Assembly (NCBI GenBank): GCA_016720075.1
Contig: JADJXW010000002.1
Location: 62,001-126,000, forward strand
Length of the DNA stretch: 64,000 nucleotides
DNA from: Pseudomonadota bacterium
Lineage (GTDB): Bacteria; Pseudomonadota; Gammaproteobacteria; Steroidobacterales; Steroidobacteraceae
Reading direction: 5' to 3'
The notes beneath the pieces were generated by a model. It was not told the DNA's origin and ran no database searches. It saw nothing but the letters and a program-made list of their open reading frames with translations. Position 1 is the first letter of the stretch. Every line of letters starts with the position of its first letter. The position numbers were made by a program, and so were the translations under genes. Positions 1 through 8,532 of the stretch are shown piece by piece.

Positions 1-1722
1 CAGCGTCGTGACCGGACGGTTCTCGCGCAGCACGCTGTCGAACAGCAGCTGGGTCTCCTCCTTCATCGCGCGGCGCAGGCCGTTGTCGAACTCCGGATCA
101 TCGGGCGTCACCGCCGCCAGATCGCGCAGCAGCAGCCACTGCGCGGCGAAATTCTCCGACAATGAGTTGGCCTTGGGATCGGCCAGCATGCGCTGCACCT
201 GCTTGCGCAGTTCGGCCGGGCGGCCCAGTCGGCCTGCCGAGGCCACGCCCACGAGCTCTTCATCGGGCACGCTGCTCCACAGGAAGAACGACAGGCGCGA
301 TGCCAGTTCGATGTCGCTGACGCGATAGGCCCGGCCCGCCACCGCCTTCGCCGGGTCGGCTTCGAGGCGGAACAGGAATCTGGGGTCGACCAGCACGCGC
401 GCCAGGCCGTACTGGATGCCGACATCGAAATCACCCTGCTTCCGGCCTTCGTTGTAGGCATTCAACAGCGGCTGCAGGACAGCGGATTCCGATGCACTGA
501 CCGGGCGGCGATAGGCGCGCGTCGCAAGCTGCGCGAAGATCTTCGTGGCACAGGCACTTTCTTCCGCAGCACTGGCCGGCCTACAGACGAACAGCCGCGC
601 GCGGCTGGGCGTGTTGCCGCGACCCGTCGGTTTGTTCGGGCCGTTCACCGTGATGCCGGTGACGACGGGCGCATCATTGCGGGCGCCATAGATGCCCTCT
701 GCATTGCCCTGCCGGCGCAAGTCGACCAGCGCCGCGCCGATGGTGTGCTTGCCGGCGGGCAGCGTGAGAGTGAATCGCGCAGGGTTGTTCACCTGGACCG
801 GCTTGCCATCGACGATGACGACCGTGCGTGACGTCGGGGCTTCACCCCTGCCTCCCGCACCCGGTGCGGCGCCAAACCCGGCGCCAAAGGGGCCACGTGC
901 ACCAACAATTCCGCTGGTAATGGAGATGTCGTAGCTGGCATCGAGTGGGAAGAAATACTCGCCGATCATGCCACCCCGGGAACCCAGGGGCAGCCCGTCG
1001 ATCTGGCCAGTGGGCTGCATCGGGACGCGCACGGCTTCCATGCCCAGGTCGCCGACCGCTTCACGGCTGACGCGCATGGCCGCCGCGATGAAGCCATCGA
1101 CCAGCGCCGGCGAGACCACCAGCATCTCGGAAATATTGTCGAACCCCGCACCCGTGTCGTCCGGCGGCAGCAGGGCCGTGGTATCCACCTGCATGCCGAG
1201 GATGTCGCGGACCGCGTTGGCGTATTCCGTGCGGTTCAGCCGCGTGACAGTCGTCGCCGGCAGTTTGTAGTGTGATCTGTCGTACTGGTCGAGCGTCTGC
1301 TCGACCGATGCGGCAAAGATCTTCGCCTGCGCTACCGGTGGCCGGGCCTTTGCATTGGAGGGCGGCATCATGCCGCCGCGCAGCTTGCGCGAAACCTTCT
1401 CCCAGACCTCGGATTCCGGACCCAGCTTTTCTGTTTCGTAGAGGCTGAGGTCAAGGCTGCCCGCCACATCGATGCTGTTGTGGCAGTCGGCGCAGTACTT
1501 GTCGATGAACAACTGGCGCGCCCCGGCGGGATTGGTCGCCGGCATGCCCGCGGATTTCAGGTAGGCGGTGAGCTTCGCGCCGGCATTGGCTTCCGGATCG
1601 GGCTTCGGGGAACGGCTGTTCTGCCCCGCGACGGGCGTGGGCGACAGAAGAAGCGCCATGCAGAGGCTGGCTGCAAGGCCAATGGCGCATCGAAACCGGA
1701 AACACGATTGTTGGATCGACAT
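1..1722 (-). CDS. DUF1587/DUF1592/DUF1588-type secreted cytochrome c protein (partial, C-terminus cut)
   Basis: The frame runs open from an ATG at 1722 to the window edge, about 574 codons, so the C-terminus is missing. Residues 1-34 look like a signal peptide. A c-type heme motif CADCH lies at about residues 77-81. A block beginning RLNRTEYANAVRD and ending in LPPDDTGAGFDN matches the DUF1587 part of the large cytochrome-like proteins known from Planctomycetes and some Proteobacteria; a later YRRPVS block and the LASRLSFFLWSSVPD block match DUF1595/DUF1592. Family members are periplasmic and of unknown substrate. Nothing in the visible part is broken. The family call is firm and the function is unknown. 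Confidence 0.85.
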   Translation of the reverse strand, partial: MSIQQSCFRFRCAIGLAASLCMALLLSPTPVAGQNSRSPKPDPEANAGAKLTAYLKSAGMPATNPAGARQLFIDKYCADCHNSIDVAGSLDLSLYETEKLGPESEVWEKVSRKLRGGMMPPSNAKARPPVAQAKIFAASVEQTLDQYDRSHYKLPATTVTRLNRTEYANAVRDILGMQVDTTALLPPDDTGAGFDNISEMLVVSPALVDGFIAAAMRVSREAVGDLGMEAVRVPMQPTGQIDGLPLGSRGGMIGEYFFPLDASYDISITSGIVGARGPFGAGFGAAPGAGGRGEAPTSRTVVIVDGKPVQVNNPARFTLTLPAGKHTIGAALVDLRRQGNAEGIYGARNDAPVVTGITVNGPNKPTGRGNTPSRARLFVCRPASAAEESACATKIFAQLATRAYRRPVSASESAVLQPLLNAYNEGRKQGDFDVGIQYGLARVLVDPRFLFRLEADPAKAVAGRAYRVSDIELASRLSFFLWSSVPDEELVGVASAGRLGRPAELRKQVQRMLADPKANSLSENFAAQWLLLRDLAAVTPDDPEFDNGLRRAMKEETQLLFDSVLRENRPVTTL

Positions 1723-1880
1723 CCCATCGAGTCTATGGCTGGTTCGGGGGATCAGGATATCAGCCGAGATATCGGTAGCCGGAACTGACCGGCTCCTTTA
1801 AAGGCCTTCAGCCGGGCAATTCAGCAACCAGCATCCAATACCGTTGTCGAGGCAAGCGTTTGTGCTGCGGGGGTCCGGAA

Positions 1881-2051
1881 CTACCTGGGCTCCGGTTCGA
1901 TGCTGACCGGCGCGGGAACGGCGCCCTCAGGAGCGACGAGCGCCTCCCTTTCGGGTGGGCGCTCGCTGCGTCGTGACAAGCGTTCGGCCTGGCGCTCTTT
2001 ACGCACCAGTTCCTTTTGCCGCTTGTTGTGGCGGAAGTTTACTTTCGCCAT
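1881..2051 (-). CDS. Small basic hypothetical protein (56 aa) downstream of the RRM gene
   Basis: A 56-codon frame begins 15 bases after the stop of the RRM gene and is preceded by AAGGGG at a suitable distance from its ATG. The N-terminal half is strongly basic and probably helical (MAKVNFRHNKRQKELVRK, then QAERLSRR); the C-terminal third is proline- and glutamate-rich. It is short enough to be missed by gene callers with a 60-residue cutoff. The basic half suggests RNA or ribosome binding, which is inference. It is probably co-transcribed with the RRM protein. I do not recognise a named family. Confidence 0.6.
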   Translation of the reverse strand: MAKVNFRHNKRQKELVRKERQAERLSRRSERPPEREALVAPEGAVPAPVSIEPEPR

Positions 2052-2066
2052 GGGAGAGTCGACCCC

Positions 2067-2360
2067 TTACCAGCGACCGCCACCGCCGCCACCACCACCA
2101 CCGCCGCCACCGGTGCGCGGCTTGTCCTGGGCTTCGTTCACACGCAGTGAACGGCCCCCGAGATCCTTGCCGTTGACGGCCTGAATCGCACGGGCAGCAT
2201 CAGCCTGGCTCATTTCAACGAAGCCAAAGCCGCGCGGGCGGTTGGTTTCGCGATCCATCGGCAGGGCTACCGAGTTCACGGCGCCGTGCTCGGCGAACAG
2301 CGCACGGACCTGGTCTTCGGTGGCGGTAAAGGGCAGGTTGCCCACATAAATCTTGGCCAT
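2067..2360 (-). CDS. RRM-type glycine-rich RNA-binding protein
   Basis: A 97-residue single RNA-recognition-motif protein. RNP-2 (IYVGNL) is at residues 4-9 and RNP-1 (RGFGFVEM) at about 43-50, with the aromatic residues that stack on RNA. The tail is a run of twelve or more glycines ending in RW, as in cold-inducible cyanobacterial and proteobacterial Rbp proteins. I chose the ATG at 2360 because the domain begins immediately there; an in-frame extension to 2417 adds only unlikely residues. A purine stretch GAGAGA precedes the start. It is likely cytoplasmic and binds mRNA. Stress or cold induction is known for the family but not shown here. Confidence 0.9.
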   Translation of the reverse strand: MAKIYVGNLPFTATEDQVRALFAEHGAVNSVALPMDRETNRPRGFGFVEMSQADAARAIQAVNGKDLGGRSLRVNEAQDKPRTGGGGGGGGGGGGRW

Positions 2361-2445
2361 GGTGATCATCTCTCTGTACAAAAAAAGTGACTCAATGACA
2401 GGAAAGAACCGATTCAAAAAACCGGAAGTCCTGATACCTGATCGG

Positions 2446-2476
2446 CAGGCGTTTCGGTTCGAGCGGGAAACGCCTG
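2446..2476. other. Perfect 10-bp inverted repeat (hairpin) upstream of the RRM gene
   Basis: CAGGCGTTTC at 2446-2455 and its exact complement GAAACGCCTG at 2467-2476 flank an 11-base loop. The site lies in the 198-base gap between the epimerase stop and the RRM start, both genes reading leftward. There is no T-run directly after the stem, so it is not a textbook intrinsic terminator. It could be a leader structure of the RRM mRNA or a Rho-type end of the upstream operon. The rest of the gap holds nothing I can name. Confidence 0.45.
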
Positions 2477-2558
2477 GAAGGAGGCGCGCAGGACGATTCT
2501 GACGAAAGACGATCGGGGCCAGCCTAACCCGTTTGGCGCCAGGCCGCGAAACTTTCGC

Positions 2559-3452
2559 CTAGGCGGGCTCCAACCAGCCGATGCGCATCAGCAAGGACTG
2601 CCTTGCCCCCTGCGCCACCCTGAATACGCCCGGTTTGTCGTTCAGGGACCCTGAGAAACCTGCCGGATCCGCCACGCCGCGCCAGGGTTCGATGCACACA
2701 AAGCCGGCGCCGGGCTTGCTCCACAAGCCCAGGTGCGTCGCATTGGGGAAATCCACCTTCAGCCGCGGGCCCGTCGCCGCGCCATACGTCAGATGGCGAC
2801 TGCGCAGTTGATCGAAGATCACGACGTCCTGGGCAAACAGTCCATCCTGCAGCATCAGCCGCCTGCCCTGGACCGGCGTGTGCTGGCGCTCGTCGGTGAG
2901 CAGGCCACCGGCATCCAGGCGACGCACGCGGCCTGGCTCATCGGTTGCGAATTCGATGAAGTGCTCGTCTCGCGCCGCGCCATACGGCAGCGGCCAGCGA
3001 AAGGCAGGATGAAAGCCGAGGCTGGCCGGCATCGGTTCGTTGCCGGTATTGCGCACGCTGGCTTCCACCACCAGCACGCTCGCCTCGAGGCGAAAGGCGA
3101 CATCCAGCTCGAACTCGAACGGATACATCTTCCGGGTCGCATTGTCTGCAACCTGCCGGAAAAGCGCCTCATGGTCGCTGCGCCTGACCACCTCGAAGCG
3201 CCGGTCGCGGGCAAATCCATGGCGCGACAACGCATACCGCTCGCGTCGCCAGGAAAAGTGGCCACCGTTCAATGTGCCGACGATGGGAAAGAGGATTGGC
3301 GCGCGACCCTTCCAGATCGCCTCGTCCCCGTTCCAGAGCAGGTCGCGCCCTGCAGCATCGCGCAGCACCGATAGCTGCGCGCCATGAGGGTCGATCTCGG
3401 CGGTCAGCGTGTCGGAGTGAAGACGGATCCAGTCGGGGGGACTTGAGATCAT
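2559..3452 (-). CDS. Aldose 1-epimerase (galactose mutarotase-like) family protein
   Basis: A 297-residue protein of the cytoplasmic mutarotase fold. The motif LGFHPAF (His about 148) and the motif CIEPW (Glu about 255) match the catalytic base and acid positions of the aldose epimerase superfamily; SRHGFARD near residue 80 is also typical. Length fits the LacX-like subgroup rather than classical GalM. It starts at an ATG whose A is the last base of the upstream cupin stop codon (TGATG), so translation is probably coupled. The sugar it acts on cannot be told from sequence. The upstream partners are a cupin and a GFA protein. Confidence 0.85.
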   Translation of the reverse strand: MISSPPDWIRLHSDTLTAEIDPHGAQLSVLRDAAGRDLLWNGDEAIWKGRAPILFPIVGTLNGGHFSWRRERYALSRHGFARDRRFEVVRRSDHEALFRQVADNATRKMYPFEFELDVAFRLEASVLVVEASVRNTGNEPMPASLGFHPAFRWPLPYGAARDEHFIEFATDEPGRVRRLDAGGLLTDERQHTPVQGRRLMLQDGLFAQDVVIFDQLRSRHLTYGAATGPRLKVDFPNATHLGLWSKPGAGFVCIEPWRGVADPAGFSGSLNDKPGVFRVAQGARQSLLMRIGWLEPA

Positions 3453-3925
3453 CAGTAGAGCCGGCCGTCCTTGTGAGCGAACACGACCGCGCCATCGGGC
3501 AGAGACTTGAACATCAGATCGTCGTCGGGGTACTCGACCACTTCATCTGGCGTTCGATCCCCCACTTCGATGTATGAGGCGGGGATGGATGCGCGATTGA
3601 CCAGTTGATGCGCCACGCCCTGCCCGGCCTTGAAACCACAGCAGTCTCCGGCGTTCAGGACGTGTTCGTCGGCGCCCAGCATCAGGGTCAGCGTGCCTTC
3701 CAGCACATAAATGAACTCATCCTGTCGGGAGTGATGGTGGGCCAGGGCCGATATGGCGCCGGGCTCCAGCCGCGTCAGGTTCACGCCGAAGTTGGTCAGG
3801 CCAAAGTGATCCCCGAGCTTGCGCTTGCTGCGGCCCTGAACGCGCTGGGCAAAGGGCTCGGGGTAGATGGTCTTGCGCGCGGGCTCTGGAACGGCCGTGG
3901 CAGGAATCGGGGCTTTCTGGATCAT
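3452..3925 (-). CDS. Cupin domain protein
   Basis: A 157-residue single-domain cupin. The first cupin motif is visible as ALAHHHSRQDEFIYVLEG, with His 63-65 and Glu 70 as metal ligands; a second-motif histidine follows at about 105 in GVAHQL. Family members range from isomerases to dioxygenases and plain binding proteins, so the reaction is unknown. It overlaps the downstream epimerase by one base and follows the GFA gene by six bases, so the three form one transcriptional unit, perhaps for sugar or aldehyde handling (inference). Confidence 0.85.
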   Translation of the reverse strand: MIQKAPIPATAVPEPARKTIYPEPFAQRVQGRSKRKLGDHFGLTNFGVNLTRLEPGAISALAHHHSRQDEFIYVLEGTLTLMLGADEHVLNAGDCCGFKAGQGVAHQLVNRASIPASYIEVGDRTPDEVVEYPDDDLMFKSLPDGAVVFAHKDGRLY

Positions 3926-3931
3926 TGTGGC

Positions 3932-4318
3932 CTATCCGGGTTTCGAGAGATGCGCCAGCGCATCGGCGTTCTCTTCCCAATGCCTGCCGTCGAAGGGCTC
4001 GATGGTCATGTTCAGGTCGGTATTGTCCAGGCAGCGCGCATTCACGTCGACGCCATCGGGATTGGAGCGCGGAATGTAGAACGACTTGATCCCACAGGTT
4101 CGGCAGAACAGGTGCCTGGCAACATGGGTGCCGAAGGAGTAGGTCGTGAGCGCGCCCTGGCCCTGGGTCAGCTTGAAACTCGCCTGCGGCACGATCAGGT
4201 GCAGGTATCCGCTCTTGCCGCAGATGGAACAATTGCAGTCCTGGACGATGAGGTGCTCGGGCGCCTCGACCTCGAACCGAACCGCACCACAGTGGCAGCC
4301 GCCGGTGTGGAGAGTCAT
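3932..4318 (-). CDS. GFA (glutathione-dependent formaldehyde-activating enzyme)/CENP-V family protein
   Basis: A 128-residue zinc protein. Cysteine groups appear in the family order: GCHCG (residues 8 and 10), CNCSIC (28, 30, 33) and HLFCRTCG further on, which are the two zinc sites of the GFA fold. The family was named after Gfa but most members have no proven activity on formaldehyde-glutathione adducts. It is the first gene of the leftward trio GFA-cupin-epimerase. The 228 bases between this start and the divergent gene at 4547 show no clear promoter or RNA. Confidence 0.88.
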   Translation of the reverse strand: MTLHTGGCHCGAVRFEVEAPEHLIVQDCNCSICGKSGYLHLIVPQASFKLTQGQGALTTYSFGTHVARHLFCRTCGIKSFYIPRSNPDGVDVNARCLDNTDLNMTIEPFDGRHWEENADALAHLSKPG

Positions 4319-4546
4319 GGCGCAAGCCTAGCGGATGACGTCTCTCTCGTCGATTGCGCATGCCTTCAGTCGAAGTGCAGCGCCGAATGCTCGCGTGGCC
4401 GGCGGCGTCAGCGACAGTGATCCGCTTCTCAGTTTCACCCCTGCGAATGCGCCGGCACCTGCAATCGCCTCAAGGCAACCCCCACCCCGTCGATACATAA
4501 CGTGCGGAGCGCGAGAGCCGCGACAACAGCAACCAGGGTAATCGAC

Positions 4547-5587
4547 ATGCACGTCCATCACGCCGACCGATATCTGCCGCAATCCAGCTCGGGCTGCGGC
4601 CGCCACAGCGATGCCGATGCCCAGGTCACGCTGCGCCGCAAGGCACAGCTCGAGGTTGCCGCGACGCAGGCCCAACAGGCTCCGGCGACCACGCCAGCCG
4701 CGGTGACAGCCGCGCCGAATTCGGTTTCGGCCTGCGGTGCATCCGACTGCAGCACCTACGACCTGACCGCGATGCGCCGCCAGAAAGGCAGCCTGTCGAT
4801 CCTCACGCAGGATGGCGACACGGTGCAGGTCCGCTTTCGCACCCGCGAAGGCGTGGCGGTGCAGTCCAGCACGACTGAATCGGCCGAAGGCAGCACCTCC
4901 ACCACCACGGTCCATGCCTTCGCCTCCGGACGAGTGCGCGTGGAGGTCAACGGCGAGTTGGACGCCGACGAACTCAAGGCCATCGGCGACCTGATGGACA
5001 AGGTCGATTCTCTCGCCGCGCAGTTCTTCGAAGGCGACACGCAGGCGGCGTTCTCGGCCGCTGCGGAGCTGGGTTTTGATTCGGGCGAGATCGCCGGCTA
5101 CGCGCTGCGCCTGTCTGTAAAGGAGTATGCGCGCGTGAGCGTGCCCGCGCCGGCCGTCGCGCCGCCGCCATCGGTCGTCGACAGTGGCGCAGCGGTTCCC
5201 GCTTCCAGCAGCTCGATCCCCGCTGCGAGCGAGGCTCCGGCGGTGGTGCCGTCAGCACCTGCCGAGGCCGCGCCCACAGCAGATGTTCCCGCTTCGCCAG
5301 AGCCTGTCGCAGCTGAGGTGGCGCCGGAAGCCCCGGTCGCGCCAGCCCCGGCGCCGGCCGCCGATCCGCTGGCTGCCCTGCAGCAGTCGCTGGGCAGTTT
5401 CCTGAAGCAGGTGCTCGAAGGCCTGTCGAGCGTCAGCGGCACGGGTCGCGCGGAATTCTCGATGCGCTGGAAGCTGCAGGTCCTCGTCGAGGCCGTGCAG
5501 ACCGCGCCGGCGGCCACCGCGAGCGATCCGGCCGGCACGCAGCTGGCCACCGACTCGCTGGCTGAACTGGCCACCGCCCAGGCTTAA
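4547..5587 (+). CDS. Hypothetical protein with a central acidic domain and a Pro/Ala-rich linker
   Basis: I place the start at ATG 4547, preceded by AGGGTAA, rather than at the upstream in-frame ATG 4502. The 346-residue product has no signal peptide. A first domain (about residues 85-190) includes GSLSILTQDGDTVQVRF and the helical part DELKAIGDLMDKVDSLAAQFF, followed by FEGDTQAAFSAAAELGF. This resembles uncharacterised gammaproteobacterial proteins I cannot name with certainty. A long Ala/Pro/Val linker follows (about 195-275), then a C-terminal helical segment. Its stop overlaps that of the convergent monooxygenase within TTAA. Function unknown. Confidence 0.75.
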   Translation: MHVHHADRYLPQSSSGCGRHSDADAQVTLRRKAQLEVAATQAQQAPATTPAAVTAAPNSVSACGASDCSTYDLTAMRRQKGSLSILTQDGDTVQVRFRTREGVAVQSSTTESAEGSTSTTTVHAFASGRVRVEVNGELDADELKAIGDLMDKVDSLAAQFFEGDTQAAFSAAAELGFDSGEIAGYALRLSVKEYARVSVPAPAVAPPPSVVDSGAAVPASSSSIPAASEAPAVVPSAPAEAAPTADVPASPEPVAAEVAPEAPVAPAPAPAADPLAALQQSLGSFLKQVLEGLSSVSGTGRAEFSMRWKLQVLVEAVQTAPAATASDPAGTQLATDSLAELATAQA

Positions 5588-7275
5588 GCCGCCCGGGCGC
5601 CCCGCACCAGGTCGACCAGCGCCACCGGATCAGCCGGCAGCACGTCGCCGCGCCAGGCGACGTGATGATCGGGCCTGTCCAGCAGCAGGCGGTGCCGATA
5701 CGCGGACGGGATCGCATCGCTGTCCACATCCAGCACCTGCAGCGGCATTCCCGCGTTGCGCGCCGCGCGTTCCAGCGCGAAGACCTCCACGCCGGGATCA
5801 AAGCGCAGCAGCGTGAACCACGGACCCGTGGCATCGAGCAGCGAGCGACCATCGCGAAGCCACAGGTGAGGCGTGCGGCAACCCGGCACCGTGGACGGCG
5901 TGTACTCATGCATGGTGTAGCCAGGCGCCGCCTCTTCGTCCCGCGCGATGACGGGCGAATCATCGTAGTAGTAGCCGAAGTTCAGGCCCGCGCAGGCGAA
6001 CTGCTGCACGTGCAGCGCGTAGGCGGCCTCGCCCACCGCGCGCCGCGCGGCCTCGCCCTCGGCCGTTGCGTCTTCCAGCGCCGGCGGCACGCCAGTGCGC
6101 TCGCGGATCGCGCCCATCGCATGGCGCATCGCGAAGCGCGACACCTGCTCGGTGATGGGCTGTCGCTCGCGCTCGTGGGCCGCCAGCAGCGCTTCGGGCG
6201 CCCAGCCCAGCAGATGCGCCGCCAGCTGCCATGAAAGATTCATCGCATCGGCAATGCCGGCATTCATGCCGTAGCCGGCATAGGGCACCCACAGGTGCGC
6301 GGCGTCGCCACAGATGAACACGCGCCGGTCGCGGAACCGGTTGGCGACCATGCGCCGGCCGATCCAGTCTTCCTTCGACAGCAGCGTGTAGCTGAATTCC
6401 GGGCCCACGCCCAGCAGGCGCCGCAGGCAGCGGTCACGGTCCACGACCTGGCTGTCGGCTTCATGCGGCAACAGGTAGTTGTGCAGCAGCCAGGTTTCAC
6501 GCCCGTCGATGGCCACGAGATTGCCGGCGCGCTCGGTGGTGTAGAGATAGCTCATCCAGGCATCGGGCTTGGTGATGCGATGGATCAGGTCGGGCGCGCG
6601 AAACCAGGTGGACTGCACACGCTGCACCACTTCATCGCCCACCAGCCGCGCGCCGATGGCATTGCGGACCAGCGACCTGCCACCCTCGCACCCGACCATG
6701 AACCGCGCGCGCCAGTGCAGTTCCGTGCCGGCGTCCAGATCCCGCGCACGAACGGTAACGCCCTGCTCGTCCTGCTCGTGCGAAACGAACTCGACGCGAT
6801 TGCGCAGCGTGATCAGTCCGCTGCGCCGGGCTTCATCGAACAGGATGGGTTCCAGGTAGATCTGGTTCACGCGATGCGGCGGTTCCGGCGTCGGCCAGGC
6901 GCCATCGGGCCCCGAGGTGTCGGTGAAGCGGTCTCGCCGACAAGGAATATGGATGCGCATGAGCTCGTGGCCCGTGGCCGTCGTGCGCACCACCACGTCG
7001 TTGGGATAATCATCCGGCAATCCTGCGGCGCGCACGCGCGAGGCGAATCCCAGCTCGCGGAAGGTTTCCATGGTGCGGGCCGACACGTGGTTGCACTTCA
7101 CGCTGGGCAGCTCGCCGGCCGGCCTTCGCTCCAGCACCGTGCTGGCGATGCCGCGCCTCGCCAGGTCCAGCGCCAGGCACAGGCCCACGGGCCCCGCGCC
7201 CACGATCAGCACTGGAGTAGCCGCCGGCTCGACAGCTGTCAGTCGCGCAGGCCCCTCAGGGATTGATGAACTCAT
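5584..7275 (-). CDS. FAD-dependent aromatic-ring monooxygenase (PheA/TfdB family)
   Basis: A 563-residue flavoprotein hydroxylase. It has the dinucleotide-binding motif VLIVGAGPVGL at about residues 22-32, an EGGRSLVRNAIG block in the DG-motif position, and the ribityl-binding GD motif FICGDAAHLWVP. The C-terminal 170 residues fit the thioredoxin-like domain of phenol and 3-(3-hydroxyphenyl)propionate hydroxylases. Family members add one oxygen atom to phenolic rings using NAD(P)H; the substrate here is unknown. I chose ATG 7275 because the preceding 45 in-frame residues overlap SirB2 and look non-native. It overlaps the end of the SirB2 gene by 20 bases, so the two are probably co-translated. 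Confidence 0.88.
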   Translation of the reverse strand: MSSSIPEGPARLTAVEPAATPVLIVGAGPVGLCLALDLARRGIASTVLERRPAGELPSVKCNHVSARTMETFRELGFASRVRAAGLPDDYPNDVVVRTTATGHELMRIHIPCRRDRFTDTSGPDGAWPTPEPPHRVNQIYLEPILFDEARRSGLITLRNRVEFVSHEQDEQGVTVRARDLDAGTELHWRARFMVGCEGGRSLVRNAIGARLVGDEVVQRVQSTWFRAPDLIHRITKPDAWMSYLYTTERAGNLVAIDGRETWLLHNYLLPHEADSQVVDRDRCLRRLLGVGPEFSYTLLSKEDWIGRRMVANRFRDRRVFICGDAAHLWVPYAGYGMNAGIADAMNLSWQLAAHLLGWAPEALLAAHERERQPITEQVSRFAMRHAMGAIRERTGVPPALEDATAEGEAARRAVGEAAYALHVQQFACAGLNFGYYYDDSPVIARDEEAAPGYTMHEYTPSTVPGCRTPHLWLRDGRSLLDATGPWFTLLRFDPGVEVFALERAARNAGMPLQVLDVDSDAIPSAYRHRLLLDRPDHHVAWRGDVLPADPVALVDLVRGARAA

Positions 7276-7660
7276 GTAACGCGCCCAGGGGATGGTGGAG
7301 TCTAGCGATGGTATACATCCATCCGTACGCCAGCAGCGCCAGCGCAAACAGCACCCAGCGCACGCCCACGCTCCTTCCGGATCTGAGCGCCAGATACCCC
7401 AGCACGACATAGACCACCAGCAGGCCGAGCTTCATCGACAGCCAGCCATTGGCGAAGGTAGACCAGGGAAGCAGCACGAGCAGCAGCACCGCGGCGGCCA
7501 GCAGCGTCGTGTCGATGACATAGCTCAGCAGGCGCGCCGGCCATGACAGCGGCCAGCCGAAGCCAGCCAGGGCGGCGACGCCCCGTAGCGCAAAGAGTGC
7601 TCCACTGGCCATGATCATGGCCTCGTGCACGCTCTTTACCTGCGGATAGAACTCGATCAC
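7256..7660 (-). CDS. SirB2 family integral membrane protein
   Basis: A 134-residue hydrophobic protein with four predicted membrane helices. The N-terminus IEFYPQVKSVHEAMIMASG and the following LFALRG are the signature of SirB2 proteins. I place the start at GTG 7660, eight bases after the sulfurtransferase stop, because family members begin just before this tract; an ATG at 7708 would overlap that gene by 40 bases. Despite the name (Salmonella invasion regulator), the family is widespread and of unknown function. Here it sits between a sulfurtransferase and a monooxygenase. Confidence 0.82.
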   Translation of the reverse strand: MIEFYPQVKSVHEAMIMASGALFALRGVAALAGFGWPLSWPARLLSYVIDTTLLAAAVLLLVLLPWSTFANGWLSMKLGLLVVYVVLGYLALRSGRSVGVRWVLFALALLAYGWMYTIARLHHPLGALHEFINP

Positions 7661-7668
7661 CGGTGCTG

Positions 7669-8532
7669 TCAGCCCGTCTCCATGGGCAGTGATTCGTCGC
7701 GACTCCATTCGGTGAGCGAGCCGTCATACACGGCCACATCCGGCACCCCCAGCCTGACCAGCGTGAACGCCGCGCAGGTAGCCGCGATGCCGCCACCGCA
7801 ATAGGTGATCACGTTGCGGCCATCGAGCGCGCCCTGAGCCTCGAACTTCTCGCGCAACTGCTCAAGGGGCAGGAAGGCGCCCGTGGCCGGATCGAGCAAC
7901 GAACCAGCCGGCACATTGCCGCTGCCCGGGATGCGGCCCGGCCTCGCCGTGCGCGACACTCGACCCGCATGCTCATCGGCGGACAGTGCGTTGATCAGCC
8001 GCACCTGCGGCTGATCGTAGAGCCGGCACACATGATCCTTGCCCACGAGCACGCATTCCTGCGGGCGCGGCTCGAAATGGGCCGCGGGATAACGGCAGGG
8101 CTCCGTGGACAGCGCGCGCCCCTCGGCCTTCCATTTCTTCAATCCACCGTCGAGCACGGCGGCATTGGCGAAACCCATCGCCCGCAGCATCCACCACACG
8201 CGCGTGGCCCAGGTGTGAGGCCCGCTGTCGTACAGGACCACGGCGCTGGCCGGCCCGACGCCGTACCGTCCCATCGCCGCGGCAAACTGCGCGGCCGGGG
8301 GCATCATGATCGGCAGCGGTTGGGTCTTGTCCGAGAGATCGTCGAGCAGATCGGCGAAGCCGCTGCCCGGGATGTGCCCCTGCTCCCAGGCCGGGCGCCC
8401 GCTCTCGGGGCGCATGCCGGCACCGGCCGGCACCAGCGTCACGCTGCAGTCGAATACACGCAGGTCCGGGTTGGCGAGGTTCTCACCCAGCCAGCCCGTC
8501 GTGACCAGGCAGTCCGGAAGCACCAGGCTCAT
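7669..8532 (-). CDS. Sulfurtransferase with two rhodanese domains
   Basis: A 287-residue two-domain thiosulfate/3-mercaptopyruvate sulfurtransferase. The C-terminal domain has the active loop TYCGGGIAATCAAF, whose first Cys would carry the persulfide. The N-terminal domain has YDSGPHTWATRVWW in place of an active loop, as in the non-catalytic domain of this family. The start ATG 8532 overlaps the DUF2892 stop as ATGA. The gene pair DUF2892-rhodanese corresponds to the two halves of E. coli YgaP, which are fused there. The role is transfer or disposal of sulfane sulfur in the cytoplasm. Confidence 0.9.
   Translation of the reverse strand: MSLVLPDCLVTTGWLGENLANPDLRVFDCSVTLVPAGAGMRPESGRPAWEQGHIPGSGFADLLDDLSDKTQPLPIMMPPAAQFAAAMGRYGVGPASAVVLYDSGPHTWATRVWWMLRAMGFANAAVLDGGLKKWKAEGRALSTEPCRYPAAHFEPRPQECVLVGKDHVCRLYDQPQVRLINALSADEHAGRVSRTARPGRIPGSGNVPAGSLLDPATGAFLPLEQLREKFEAQGALDGRNVITYCGGGIAATCAAFTLVRLGVPDVAVYDGSLTEWSRDESLPMETG

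Noticed and set aside
1938..1970. GAGCGCC...GGCGCTC hairpin as a terminator of the RRM gene
   Set aside because: It lies inside the 56-residue coding frame downstream of the RRM gene and has no T-run after it.
2367..2381. A cold-box-like GTACAGA in the RRM leader
   Set aside because: Only seven bases match the cspA cold box, and it sits beside the Shine-Dalgarno rather than at the start of the leader; chance is likely.
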